From JBEBVQ01 sp037190845 (GTDB taxonomy: Bacteria; Bacteroidota; Bacteroidia; Chitinophagales; Chitinophagaceae), in contig JBBCJI010000010.1 of the NCBI GenBank assembly GCA_037190845.1, positions 58,773 to 122,772 of the forward strand: a stretch of 64,000 nucleotides of DNA, written 5' to 3'. Positions 17,645 to 26,819 of this stretch are shown in pieces (position 1 is the first letter of the stretch; each line of letters starts with the position of its first letter). The translations under genes and the position numbers were made by a program. The notes beneath the pieces were generated by a model. The model was not told where the DNA came from. It searched no databases and was given only the letters and a program-made list of their open reading frames with translations.

Positions 17645-20245
17645 CTATGGGATCAGGGTTACCGAACCGGTATATTTTTCCCGCTGTCCGGTTATGAATA
17701 CAGCTTCTATCAGGTATATATATACCCCTTCGCTTTGCATGGTACCGTTGGTACGGCCATCCCAACCGCGGCTGTCTGCTTTTTTCGTTTCAAATACACG
17801 TTGTCCCCAGCGGTTGAATATCTGCATGTGAAATATCTGCACACCGTGGGTCAGCAGGTCAGCAGGGAAAAAATAATCATTAATGCCGTCTCCGTTAGGG
17901 GTGAAGGCATTGGGAATATCTACGAAACAGCCCCGTTTCACTTCCGTTTCTGCAGATGAGGTACAGCCATAACGGTTGGTCACCGCAAGATGATAGAAGC
18001 CGGGAATTGCTACCATAAGCCGGCTTGCCACAGACCCGGTATTCCATAGGTATTTGTCGCCTTCTTTCGCCGCTTCCATATTTTCCAGTGTCGCCTGCAC
18101 GCCACCCGGACATACGGTAAGATCTTCCTTCAGTATTACCCGGGGATTGGGCCGGACGACAATACTGTCTGTAGCTGATATGGCGGGGCATGCACGGAAC
18201 TCCGCTTCCATTCTTATCTGCATTATTCCGTCGTTTTCATAGATATGCTGCAGGGATTCAGGGCGTGCCGTAACGAAGGTTGTGCCGTCTCCCAGGTCCC
18301 AGGCCAGACCGGTCATCGTGCTGTCTGTCTCTGGTATAAAAGTCACGGTTGCCCCCTCACAAGACTCCTGAGGGTCAGCGTTAAAGGAAATATCTTTTAC
18401 CGGTGCGTCTACGGTTACATCCAGGTAGGCAGTATCGCTGCAGGAAGCGCCGGATCCGGACAACAACACCCGGTAAACACCCGGATGTGTGTAAACATGC
18501 TGCGGCGCCGGACCGGTGGTTGTAGTACCGTCGCGGAAGTCCCAGAACAGGACCGGGAAGTCGTTACCAGAAGTTGGGGTAAACCGGATGGTATCACCCA
18601 GGCAGATCAGCTCTGCAGAGGCAGAGAAAGCTATTTGTCCGCCTTGTTCCGGTATCCGGAAATCAAGCATGGTATCACAGCCGGAAGTGGTACGTATACG
18701 TACCCGGTAATCACCGGACGGCACATGCTGCAGGGTATCGGAGGCCGACAGGACGCGGCCGTTTTTATCCATCCAGGTATAAGTATATAGCGCCGGGTTG
18801 CCGCGGAGCAATGTTGCCCGTGCAGCGCCGTTACGTTCTTTCCGGCAGGCGGGAGTGATAGAAATATCCGGTAACGGGCCGTGAGGAAAATCAAGATGGA
18901 AGGTATCAGCATGATAGTTGCAGGGGGGCGTTGTATATGTTACCCAGTAGGCGCCTTGTGTTTCTAAGGATATAGAAGCCGTTGTTGCTCCGGTATTCCA
19001 GAGATAGTCTCGTCCGTTGTGGTGCTCACTCGCCGTTACCGTGATCCGGTCCTGAAAGCAGGCAGCGGTATAGTGCCTGGCAGAGAGGATCGTGTCTGCA
19101 CGGACTACCGGAACCGTATTAGGCAGTCCGCCATTAAAGAATGTATTCTCCAGCAATTGTACTACTCCGGGAGTGTATCCGCATGCAGGCGCAGCCAGAT
19201 CGGGATAAGGGATAACGCCCAGCGAACGTCCGTTTGCCGATGAGTTGAAATAGATTTTTCCGTCCGGACCGAGCTTGAGCTGAGAAAAAGAACAATAGCC
19301 AAGGGTGACGCGCGAATTCAAAATATCCATACCATTACCCGCCGTGAGGTCGTACTGATAGAGAACACGCTCATCCTGGCGACTGACATACAACCGGGTA
19401 TTATCCGGAGAGAAGCAGACGCCGTAGCCTGTATAGAACTGCATAGACGACGCGGTAAGCGGCGACGTTAGTGCGCCGTTATCCGCATTGAAATCGTAGA
19501 GCATAAATCCGAAATTGCCGGTGAAGGCAAACTTCCGCCGGTCGTGCGAGACGGCCATACAACCTGCAGCGCTGGTAAATCCCGGCAGAAAAGGATAAAC
19601 AGAAGGCGCCGGGTTTAGTCCGGCGCCTGTGATCTCATATACTTTAAAACTGTTTAGGGGCAGCCGGGCGTAAAGGATCAGCCACACATTGCAATTGTTC
19701 CCCTGTACTGCGGTCATGGATTCATTGAACTGCGAATCCACAAATATCCCTTTCTGTGAAGACACCACATCGCCCAGACCGCTATTCAGCGACATATCCA
19801 CCACACTATAGTACAATCTTCCGAAATTACTGTTCAGCTCTGCCGAAGTCAGGGAAAACACTATGTATCTGGACTTGTCTCCCGGCACCGGCACGATCAG
19901 CGCACCCTGTGCTGTGCTGGACGTCGGGTCCTGGCTGAGGCCGGTAAGGGGTACGATGTTTGCACCGCCGGGCATCAGGTTCCCGTTTTTATCCCAAACA
20001 TGATTACCCTGTGTATAAAACAGCAATCGTCCGTCCTGGTCGCAGACTGAGGCATTGGCCTCTCCGAAATCGCCGGTGCTGGTCCGGATGGCTACAGGTG
20101 ATCCGGAACTGAAGTCGAGGCCTGCATTCTTTCCGAATGTCCAGATCTGCTCATGTTGTGCCCGGAGCTTCCCGGCCGCCAGCAAAAGCATGATCACTGC
20201 AAGGATTCCGGTGCAGCAAAGTCTTCTGTATTCATATTTTTCCAT
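17645..20245 (-). CDS. Beta-propeller/PKD surface protein with T9SS type B (gliding/CHU) sorting domain
   Basis: An 866-residue protein with an N-terminal signal ending at GKLRAQ. A seven-bladed-propeller-like head follows (about 30-390) with the recurrent FSPDNTRLYVS, GPDGKIYFN and WTFGKNAGLDFSSGSPV motifs. Then come an Ig-like segment, two PKD domains (WDFRDGTTTTGPAPQHVY; WDLGDGTTF), and another Ig-like repeat. The C-terminal sorting domain begins IPNAFTPNGDGINDYFFP (about 775) and contains FNRWGQRVFE and WDGRTNGT. It lies 30 bp downstream of the gene at 20276 in the same direction, so the two are probably one transcript. It is convergent with the kinase gene, 14 bp from its stop. Confidence 0.88.
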   Translation of the reverse strand: MEKYEYRRLCCTGILAVIMLLLAAGKLRAQHEQIWTFGKNAGLDFSSGSPVAIRTSTGDFGEANASVCDQDGRLLFYTQGNHVWDKNGNLMPGGANIVPLTGLSQDPTSSTAQGALIVPVPGDKSRYIVFSLTSAELNSNFGRLYYSVVDMSLNSGLGDVVSSQKGIFVDSQFNESMTAVQGNNCNVWLILYARLPLNSFKVYEITGAGLNPAPSVYPFLPGFTSAAGCMAVSHDRRKFAFTGNFGFMLYDFNADNGALTSPLTASSMQFYTGYGVCFSPDNTRLYVSRQDERVLYQYDLTAGNGMDILNSRVTLGYCSFSQLKLGPDGKIYFNSSANGRSLGVIPYPDLAAPACGYTPGVVQLLENTFFNGGLPNTVPVVRADTILSARHYTAACFQDRITVTASEHHNGRDYLWNTGATTASISLETQGAYWVTYTTPPCNYHADTFHLDFPHGPLPDISITPACRKERNGAARATLLRGNPALYTYTWMDKNGRVLSASDTLQHVPSGDYRVRIRTTSGCDTMLDFRIPEQGGQIAFSASAELICLGDTIRFTPTSGNDFPVLFWDFRDGTTTTGPAPQHVYTHPGVYRVLLSGSGASCSDTAYLDVTVDAPVKDISFNADPQESCEGATVTFIPETDSTMTGLAWDLGDGTTFVTARPESLQHIYENDGIMQIRMEAEFRACPAISATDSIVVRPNPRVILKEDLTVCPGGVQATLENMEAAKEGDKYLWNTGSVASRLMVAIPGFYHLAVTNRYGCTSSAETEVKRGCFVDIPNAFTPNGDGINDYFFPADLLTHGVQIFHMQIFNRWGQRVFETKKADSRGWDGRTNGTMQSEGVYIYLIEAVFITGQREKYTGSVTLIP

Positions 20246-20275
20246 CCGCTCACAAGATATGGTTCCACGCCAAAA

Positions 20276-22189
20276 TTACTCTTTAACCAGCTTTTCGGTT
20301 TTCAGCAGTATACCGGCCTGATTACGGATATGCAGCAGGTATACACCCGGCGACAGATTTTGCACGCTGACCTTTTTCACATCATTGTCCGCCACCAGCA
20401 GCCGGCCATCCATGCCCAGAACCTGGATATTTACCGGTTGGGAAGTCTCGATATAAACGTAGTCACGGGAAGGGTTAGGGTAAACGGCAAAGGGAATATC
20501 CAGGCCATGTGCTACCTGTACATTTTTCACCTCATATACTTCAGACGTATCCGAGCAGCCATTTTCATCTGTAACGGCGACACGATACTTCGCATTTTCC
20601 GTAACGGTGAATACACGGTTGGTGGCGCCATGGATTACTGTGTCGTTACGCAGCCACTGATATGCAGGGTAAGGCTGGCTCGCAGACAGGTCATATCCGT
20701 TTACTGTAATGCCGGGCTGCACAAGTGTTCCGCCGGCAAGCCGGAATGTGTCTGTCCGGGTAACGCATCTGTCGGAATAGCGTACCCAGTAAACGCCTGC
20801 CTGTGTTACATTCAGCGAGCTGCTGTCCGTACCGTTGCTCCATGTATACTCCGCGCCCGGTAATGCGGTTCCCGGATTCAGGGTCAGGCCCTGCGACCAT
20901 CCTGCGCAATGCAGCGTATCGAGCAACTGTGTATTAAACGTTTCTCCGGAAAATGGCAGCGCCACATCATTCGGGAAGGTAATCGTCGAAGCAAAGTTAT
21001 GCGCTATGGTATTCGAAGTGAAATTACAACCGGTGCCGGATACATCCGGATGGGTAATGGCGCTGATATGCAATGCTGCTTTGGCGGAGGATAAATAACT
21101 TCCTACGGCCGTCTGGGACAGGACATAGATCGTATCGTTATACAGCTTCATATCGCTGAAAAGACCGCTTGATATGAGTTCCCTGGAAGCAGTAATCGCC
21201 ATTTGAGTATAATTGGAAATGTCGAACTGCACCAGGTCCATGTTGGGAAATATGAAATCACTGACATACAGCTTTGAGTTATCCGGAGAAAATTCACAGG
21301 CAAAGGTGCCAAAGGCTGCCGTCTGTAGTTCTATCGCATTTGATACCATACCAGTTGCCGGGTCGAACCGGGCCACCTCCAGGCCGCCCACACCCGCCGG
21401 TGCACCTAATTTGAATCCGGTCAGCGCTATGTATTGCCTGTCGGGAGAGACTGCCATCATGCCTACCCAGCTTCCGATCTCCCCCGTCGAAGTCACAGGT
21501 ACGGGATCAATGCCGGCGGCAGTAATATGGTAAGCCTTATAGACATTTGATTTCACCGTTCTGTCCAGCGCATGCACCAGCACCCATATATCGCAGTAAT
21601 TACCGGGAATCGCGATCATCGCTTCGCTCAGGTTGGATGAATCCAGCAGGATGTTTTTCATCCCCGGTACAATATCTCCCTTACCGTTGTCGAGACTCAT
21701 ATCAATAACATTGTAAAAAAGCGCACCGTTCGGCCGGAGCTGCCCTTCGTTGTTCAGGGAAAACAGGTAGTATTTCCCCGTATCTCCTATCACCGGTACG
21801 ATCAGGCTGCCCTGCATCGTGCTTCTCCCGAAGGGGCTCACCCCGCTGGGGGTAAGATACAGTGTACCCGAGTTGCCGAATAGGGTGTCTCCGTTCGGCA
21901 TCAGCTCGTGTTGTGCATTCCAGCACTTTGTGCCGTCGGAGTAAAACAATAAATCTCCTGTTGCGGTATCGGAAACGGAGCTGTATCCCCCTGTGCCATG
22001 GATCATAGCTGTTTTGATGGAAACCGGAACGCCGCTCCGGAAATCAAGCCCGCCGGAATCCCCGAAAACCCAAACCTTGTTGGCATTAAGATATGCCTCT
22101 GTTTTGTTAAATGCCTGCTGCGCCGTCGCAGGGCAACAATAGATAAGCGATAGAAACAGTACAGATAAAGTAATTTTTAAAGTAGTCAT
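20276..22189 (-). CDS. Beta-propeller surface protein with T9SS type A sorting domain
   Basis: A 637-residue protein with a signal peptide ending at PATAQ. Its head (about 30-420) is homologous to that of the neighbour at 17645: VWVFGDSGGLDFRSGVPVSI, the GSLIVPVIGDTGKYYLFSL blade and FSPDNSKLYVSD. An Ig-like segment with the WSNGTDSSSLNVTQAGVYWV strand pair follows, then the shared YQWLRNDTVIHGATNRVF Ig domain. The type A tail runs from VYPNPSRDYVYIETS to KTEKLVKE. So one head type is used with a type A tail here and a type B tail next door. It is probably the first gene of a two-gene operon, transcribed divergently from the regulator at 22336. Confidence 0.88.
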   Translation of the reverse strand: MTTLKITLSVLFLSLIYCCPATAQQAFNKTEAYLNANKVWVFGDSGGLDFRSGVPVSIKTAMIHGTGGYSSVSDTATGDLLFYSDGTKCWNAQHELMPNGDTLFGNSGTLYLTPSGVSPFGRSTMQGSLIVPVIGDTGKYYLFSLNNEGQLRPNGALFYNVIDMSLDNGKGDIVPGMKNILLDSSNLSEAMIAIPGNYCDIWVLVHALDRTVKSNVYKAYHITAAGIDPVPVTSTGEIGSWVGMMAVSPDRQYIALTGFKLGAPAGVGGLEVARFDPATGMVSNAIELQTAAFGTFACEFSPDNSKLYVSDFIFPNMDLVQFDISNYTQMAITASRELISSGLFSDMKLYNDTIYVLSQTAVGSYLSSAKAALHISAITHPDVSGTGCNFTSNTIAHNFASTITFPNDVALPFSGETFNTQLLDTLHCAGWSQGLTLNPGTALPGAEYTWSNGTDSSSLNVTQAGVYWVRYSDRCVTRTDTFRLAGGTLVQPGITVNGYDLSASQPYPAYQWLRNDTVIHGATNRVFTVTENAKYRVAVTDENGCSDTSEVYEVKNVQVAHGLDIPFAVYPNPSRDYVYIETSQPVNIQVLGMDGRLLVADNDVKKVSVQNLSPGVYLLHIRNQAGILLKTEKLVKE

Positions 22190-22251
22190 AATCTGTGTTT
22201 TTTATGAAAGAGGTGATCAAACAAAATTACAGGTACCCTCTATCGTTTTTT

Positions 22252-22293
22252 TAGCTGATTTTACTCAATTATTGAATTAAGCAAAATCAGCTA
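22252..22293. promoter_or_regulatory. Inverted repeat between divergent cargo operon and response regulator
   Basis: Arms TAGCTGATTTT (22252-22262) and AAAATCAGCTA (22283-22293) are perfect 11-bp complements with a 20-nt spacer. The spacer contains a second small palindrome, TCAATTATTGA (22265-22275). It lies 62 bp upstream of the propeller gene start (22189) and 42 bp before the regulator start, a position suited to an operator shared by both. There is no T-run after either arm that favours a terminator. Confidence 0.6.
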
Positions 22294-22335
22294 ATTTTGA
22301 ATACCGTTAATTTCTCCGGTTGGGGAGGCAATGTA

Positions 22336-22980
22336 ATGATCATGATTAAAGTTGCGATCGTAGACGACCACGAGATGGTATTGACCGGCCTGCAGCATAT
22401 GCTCTCCGCACAAAAAGGTATCAAACTTTGCGGTTTGTATATAAACGGAATTTCGCTATTGGAAGGATTGAAACAAGTGGTGCCGGATGTACTGCTGCTT
22501 GATCTTCAGCTACCGGATATGCAGGGAGAAGAACTTGCTGCACAGGTGCTGGACAGGTGCCCGTCTATCAGGATCCTCATTGTTACCAGTATAGATGCGA
22601 TACCTCGTGTGAAAAAAACGATGCAGATCGGGTGCCGGGGTTATTCCCTGAAAAACATAAGTCCGGAATCGCTTACACATGCTATCCGGACTATTTATGA
22701 AGGAGGCGAATACCTGGATCCTTTAATCCGTGAAGAGCTGCTGAAGGAAACACTGTATCAGAACAGATCCCGCTCCGCCGCCGGTACACCTAATATAACG
22801 CGCCGGGAAATGGAGATTCTGAAGCTGCTGCTGCAGGGAAACAGTAGCAAGGACATCGCCGGGAAACTCTTTCTCAGTACGCGTACAGTGGATAATCACC
22901 GGAAGAGTCTGCTATACAAATTCAACGTAAAAAACTCAAACGGATTGGTTAAAGCAGCCATGGACATGGGTATCTCTTAA
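22336..22980 (+). CDS. NarL/FixJ-type response regulator
   Basis: The start is set at the ATG at 22336, which is preceded by a rare purine-rich GGGGAGG; an upstream TTG is rejected. This gives 214 residues. The receiver domain has the DDHEM acidic pocket (Asp10, Asp11), phospho-acceptor Asp56 (LLLDLQLPD), the TS switch (IVTS) and Lys in YSLKN. The C-terminal LuxR/GerE helix-turn-helix reads ITRREMEILKLLLQGNSSKD and TRTVDNHRKSLLYKF. It has the same length and plan as the regulator at 50992, so the two are paralogues. The matching kinase is probably the one at 15660. Confidence 0.93.
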   Translation: MIMIKVAIVDDHEMVLTGLQHMLSAQKGIKLCGLYINGISLLEGLKQVVPDVLLLDLQLPDMQGEELAAQVLDRCPSIRILIVTSIDAIPRVKKTMQIGCRGYSLKNISPESLTHAIRTIYEGGEYLDPLIREELLKETLYQNRSRSAAGTPNITRREMEILKLLLQGNSSKDIAGKLFLSTRTVDNHRKSLLYKFNVKNSNGLVKAAMDMGIS

Positions 22981-23011
22981 AATTTTTACCGGTAAAATTC
23001 AGACAGTTTCA

Positions 23012-23797
23012 TTATTGTACGATCACCTTGTTGTTGAATACGCCGTGCACATTGGTGAAGCGTGCTATATATAAGCCTGTTGGCTGATTACGGAGATCAA
23101 TATTTAATGCGCCTTTGGCTGTTGCACGATACACGATCTGTCCGTTCATATTGACGATCTCAACCTGTGTAGCCACATCCGGCAGATCAATACGGAACAA
23201 TCCGCTGCCGGGATTGGGCGATATCTGTATGTCTGCTGCGACCGTCATGTCATGCACAGACGCAGGGAAGGGCTTCACCCGGATACTGTCTATCACTACA
23301 TCTGTATGCGGCTTGTTGGTAACTGCGTTCACGGGTACCTTGCCTATTTCCTGTACTACAGGGAACCCCTGCTTTACCATACCGAATACTGTATGCACAT
23401 TATCCAGGTGACTGTTTGTAACCAGATTGATATAAAACTGGCAATCGCCTGTGTTGGGCGTACCCCGGTTGGCCATAGCCAGCGCCCCGGGCAGGTTTTT
23501 AAGTGCAGGGTGAAATTCATCCGGTATGGTGGTCCCTGTTCCACCGGTACCGTTTCCTGCGGGATCTCCTCCCTGGATCATAAAGTTGTTCATCACACGG
23601 TGGAAGATCAAACCATCATAAAACTTCCTGTTTACGCGGGTGAGAAAGCTGTCTACAGTAACTGGTGTGAGCGTGTCTGTCAGCTTTATTTCAATATCGC
23701 CCATGCTTGTGTAAAAGATGACATCAGTCTGGGCATAGGTTTGGTTAAAACCAAGTAAGCATAAAGATACGATGCATAGTTTTTTCAGATTTTTCAT
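23012..23797 (-). CDS. Cyclophilin-type peptidyl-prolyl isomerase fused to a T9SS type A sorting domain
   Basis: The signal peptide is at residues 1-22. The cyclophilin domain spans about residues 24-172, with active-site FHRVMNNFMIQGGDPAGNGTG (Arg67 and Gln75 conserved), the EFHP segment, ALAMANRG, QFYIN and HTVFG. It is linked to a sorting domain from ISPNPGSGLFRIDL (about 192) to the end. Periplasmic cyclophilins are common; secretion of one through the T9SS implies a chaperone acting on the cell surface or outside the cell. Both domains are complete. Confidence 0.9.
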   Translation of the reverse strand: MKNLKKLCIVSLCLLGFNQTYAQTDVIFYTSMGDIEIKLTDTLTPVTVDSFLTRVNRKFYDGLIFHRVMNNFMIQGGDPAGNGTGGTGTTIPDEFHPALKNLPGALAMANRGTPNTGDCQFYINLVTNSHLDNVHTVFGMVKQGFPVVQEIGKVPVNAVTNKPHTDVVIDSIRVKPFPASVHDMTVAADIQISPNPGSGLFRIDLPDVATQVEIVNMNGQIVYRATAKGALNIDLRNQPTGLYIARFTNVHGVFNNKVIVQ

Positions 23798-23874
23798 AAG
23801 GATGCTGTTTGTGCACGGTAAAATACAAAAAATCTAAAATTTTTGTATAACGCGACGTCAATCAACAGCGAATT

Positions 23875-24003
23875 TCATGCAGACGGAAGATAGATTTCAA
23901 TCCACTGTTGTTTGTCCGGGAATGCAATTATAGGCGTACCGGTAACGTGTGTGGTACCTCCTGTGGTTAAGGGACGTTTGTCATGCTTACCTACAAACAA
24001 GTC
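23875..24003 (-). pseudogene. Orphan C-terminal gene fragment
   Basis: Within the 326-bp gap 23798-24123 one frame on the minus strand is open for 42 codons and reads like protein (GKHDKRPLTTGGTTHVTG followed by TPIIAFPDKQQWIEIYLPSA and a stop at 23875-23877). It has no start codon, and a stop codon is directly upstream at 24004-24006. It looks like the surviving 3' end of a deleted gene, family unknown. The rest of the gap shows nothing else. Confidence 0.4.
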
Positions 24004-24123
24004 TCATCTCTACAGGCTCACTGTTCCTGTCAAAGCATGCCCCTGTTTTTTATAAATACCTGAAACAGTTAGCAGATAATGACTTGAGGTGTTTCTAAGC
24101 TTTTTCCCCGGACAACAGTGATT

Positions 24124-24339
24124 TCAATCTTTCAGTTTACATGATCCGGCAAATGCCTCTGCATTTCGGTCAAGGGTGCGGCAGGAATCGAGGGCGTTTG
24201 TCCGGTTGAGGTCTCTGAGGTCGTATTCTGTTTTGTCGCCGCTGAGGTATTTGCAATAACAGATACCTTCTTTCTTTTTTTTGCAGGCCGGAAGCAAGGT
24301 AACGGCAGCGATCAGTATCAGCAGGAGCCGGGTTTTCAT
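24124..24339 (-). CDS. Small lipoprotein, 71 residues
   Basis: Lipoprotein signal MKTRLLLILIAAVTLLPAC with lipobox LPAC (Cys19), followed by KKKKEG, then a short cysteine-containing domain (ICYCKYLSGDKTEYDLRDLN, with four Cys after the lipidated one). Probably exported and membrane-anchored, with the mature part possibly held by two disulfides. No family is recognised. Small KKK-lipoproteins of this kind are common in Bacteroidota. Confidence 0.7.
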   Translation of the reverse strand: MKTRLLLILIAAVTLLPACKKKKEGICYCKYLSGDKTEYDLRDLNRTNALDSCRTLDRNAEAFAGSCKLKD

Positions 24340-24703
24340 AATTATATCTTTAGGGTAATGCTATAATATTTATGCCATGGAGATCCGGGAAATTATTAAA
24401 TTGCAAATAAGCAGCATTTGTATGTGCTGTTATATAAGCAAAATATGCTTTTGATTGTATTGTTGTCCCTGCTTTTTACATTGTTTGTCCAGGTCCCAGA
24501 TAAAACGGATCACCGCAAGAGGAAGGCAACCATGGAGATTGCCCCTACGGACGACGTTGTTCCTGAGAGGCATACTGGTAAAAAAACAGGTGTCCTTCTT
24601 TTTAAATTGTACAACAGTTTTTGATTTGTTGATAATAAGGCTGTTGTAATTTATGACATCCGGAAAAGCGCTGTTAATGATAAATTTCCGGGTGGATTGG
24701 AAA
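24340..24703. other. Gene-poor intergenic stretch
   Basis: A 364-bp gap between the lipoprotein start and the aldolase stop. A plus-strand frame with an ATG at 24445 would give a hydrophobic N-terminus (MLLIVLLSLLFTLFVQVPDK) followed by an unremarkable tail, up to 24624. A minus-strand frame also crosses the gap. Neither has convincing support, so no gene is called. Confidence 0.4.
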
Positions 24704-25729
24704 TTAAAGAACCAGATTCTGTTCGAATAATTCCAGGTGATGATCTGTGAAATCAAGATGGGTCACGAACCGTACCAGGTTTTTGCCGAATGTAACACAA
24801 TGGATACTTTTCCCTGCCATGGCAGCAACGAAGTCTTTTGCAAGTATATCATCCGGTAATTCAAAGATTACGATATTGGTGGCGACAGGATAGACATTTT
24901 TTACAAAGCTCTTTTTGGAGAGTATCTGTCCGATGGCCTTCGCCCGTTGATGATCCTCTTTTAGCCGGTCTATGTTATGATCCAGCGCATAAATACCCGC
25001 CGCAGCCAGGAAACCGGCCTGCCGCCAGCCGCCGCCCATTACCTTACGGAAACGCCGCGCCTTTTTAATGACTTCTTTAGTGCCCAGCAGCAGTGAACCT
25101 ACCGGGCATCCCAGCCCTTTGGACAGACAAATGGAGATGCTGTCGAAAACCTTGCCATAGTCTTCAGGTGTTTCGTTTGTTTCTGCAAGCGCATTAAAAA
25201 GTCGTGCACCATCGAGATGCAGGATAAGGTCATTTTCAGTACATACCTGCTTTATATTACGGATCCCGTTGAAATCATAAATGCTTCCGCCGCCTTTGTT
25301 CACCGTATTTTCGAGCGACACCATGCTCGTTACAGGCTGGTGTATATCTGCTGCATTATTGATTGCGTTGCGTACCTGCTCCGCATGGATACGTCCCTGA
25401 TCGCCCTGCAGTGTTCTGACGGAAGAAAAAGCATTGAGGGCAATGCCGCCGCCTTCATAGAGATAAATATGGGAAAGCTGGTCGCAGATCACTTCGCTGC
25501 CCGGATGGCAATGCACCCGGATGGCGAGCTGATTGGTCATCGTGCCGGACGGGCAAAACAAAGCAGCCTCCATGCCAAACATACCCGCCGCTTTTTGTTC
25601 CAGCGCATTGACGGTCGGGTCGTCTCCGAATACATCATCACCCACCTTTGCTTCTATCATGGTCTGCAGCATGGCAGATGAAGGTCTTGTGATCGTATCA
25701 CTTCTCAGGTCAATGATGGCAGCATTCAT
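24704..25729 (-). CDS. Low-specificity L-threonine aldolase
   Basis: PLP enzyme cleaving L-threonine and L-allo-threonine to glycine and acetaldehyde. The 341-residue length is normal. Signatures include IDLRSDTITRPSSAML at the N-terminus, GDDVFGDDPTVNALE, FCPSGTMTNQLA, the LHLDGARLFNA substrate/PLP loop (Asp173, Arg176) and the PLP lysine in SICLSKGLGCPVGS (Lys204). It stands alone and is clearly a cytoplasmic housekeeping enzyme between surface-protein blocks. Confidence 0.92.
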   Translation of the reverse strand: MNAAIIDLRSDTITRPSSAMLQTMIEAKVGDDVFGDDPTVNALEQKAAGMFGMEAALFCPSGTMTNQLAIRVHCHPGSEVICDQLSHIYLYEGGGIALNAFSSVRTLQGDQGRIHAEQVRNAINNAADIHQPVTSMVSLENTVNKGGGSIYDFNGIRNIKQVCTENDLILHLDGARLFNALAETNETPEDYGKVFDSISICLSKGLGCPVGSLLLGTKEVIKKARRFRKVMGGGWRQAGFLAAAGIYALDHNIDRLKEDHQRAKAIGQILSKKSFVKNVYPVATNIVIFELPDDILAKDFVAAMAGKSIHCVTFGKNLVRFVTHLDFTDHHLELFEQNLVL

Positions 25730-25887
25730 AGGATATGGTTAAAAAAGCGGTCAGATAACAAATATAAGGGCTCTGCAGGGAAGCGCCAATGTTGTCGCAT
25801 GTTTTCTTACTTGTTCACAACCGCTTTATTTATCTGTCCTGATTTTCCGAAGGTCACAGGGCCATCAGAGAATAGTCCGGTGTTGTG

Positions 25888-26694
25888 CTATTCCAGGCGG
25901 AAAAACACCGGCAGTGTAAAGTATACTTTCACACTGCGTCCGTTGAGCTTCCCGGGCTTCCATTTGGGCATGGCCTTTACTACGCGGATGGCTTCTTCAT
26001 CGCAACCTCCGCCGATCCGCCTGAATGCATTAACATCGGAAACAGAACCATCTTCATTGACTACAAAACGCAACAGCACGCGACCCTGTATGCCATTTTC
26101 TCTGGCGGCCTCCGGATAGCGGATATGATCAGATAAATAACGAAGAAGGTCTCCGGCTATGAATTCCGGCATTTGATCTACGTATTCCAGCACGACATCT
26201 GCCGGTGGTGGAGCATCTACGATACCTGACCCGCTGCCTGTTGCCATGCCGGGATCAATGCCGTCATCAATCCCTATTTGTGTCGTTGTGCTGATTACTT
26301 TGTCGCCTATATTTTCCTGTGCCGGTGGGCGCATATCATCCGATACCGTTTCATCTTTTTCAATGACAGGAGGTGTTAATTTAATAGTAGGCTTTGTCGC
26401 TGCCGGCGGAGTGACCTGTTTGGGCGGCAGTATCTTCTTTTCTGCTTCTGTAATTGGTGTGATAATCGTTCCGGGCACATCATGAAGTATTATAGTATCC
26501 GGTAGTTTTTCCTTCATACTATGAAGAAAAATAGGCGTACAAATGGCGAGCGTTACAATGGATATGCCTGTAAACGCCGCCCGGCACAGCCGAAGGGTAT
26601 ATGCTCGTCGCAGCACATAGCTGCCATACAGTTTATTTCGTCCGTCGAACAGGATGTCGAGGTAATCGCTGGTAAGGATCTGATGCGTATACAT
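25888..26694 (-). CDS. TonB-family energy transducer
   Basis: An N-terminal motif typical of Bacteroidota TonB proteins (DYLDILFDGRNKLYGSYVLR) precedes a single membrane helix (about residues 40-60). A Pro/Thr/Lys-rich periplasmic spacer follows, then the TonB C-terminal domain (about 185-268): YPEAARENGIQGRVLLRFVV, DGSVSDVNAFRRIGGGCDEE and PKWKPGKLNGRSVKV. It would couple the proton motive force to outer-membrane receptors. An alternative ATG 12 bases upstream (26706) is possible. No ExbBD or receptor gene is adjacent, so its receptor is unknown. Confidence 0.9.
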   Translation of the reverse strand: MYTHQILTSDYLDILFDGRNKLYGSYVLRRAYTLRLCRAAFTGISIVTLAICTPIFLHSMKEKLPDTIILHDVPGTIITPITEAEKKILPPKQVTPPAATKPTIKLTPPVIEKDETVSDDMRPPAQENIGDKVISTTTQIGIDDGIDPGMATGSGSGIVDAPPPADVVLEYVDQMPEFIAGDLLRYLSDHIRYPEAARENGIQGRVLLRFVVNEDGSVSDVNAFRRIGGGCDEEAIRVVKAMPKWKPGKLNGRSVKVYFTLPVFFRLE

Positions 26695-26819
26695 GTTGTG
26701 CAGCATTTAGTCTGTATAAAAGACGGTGCAACACAAAAAATCCATAAAACAGGCTGCTCCGGAAAGCACATTGTTATGAGCAGCTTATAGAATATCCTAA
26801 TGAATAAGGTAAATGTTAT

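Noticed and set aside
24418..24624. 68-codon frame with a hydrophobic N-terminus
   Set aside because: The hydrophobic start is suggestive, but the remainder is unremarkable and there is no promoter or neighbour support; noted only under the intergenic entry.
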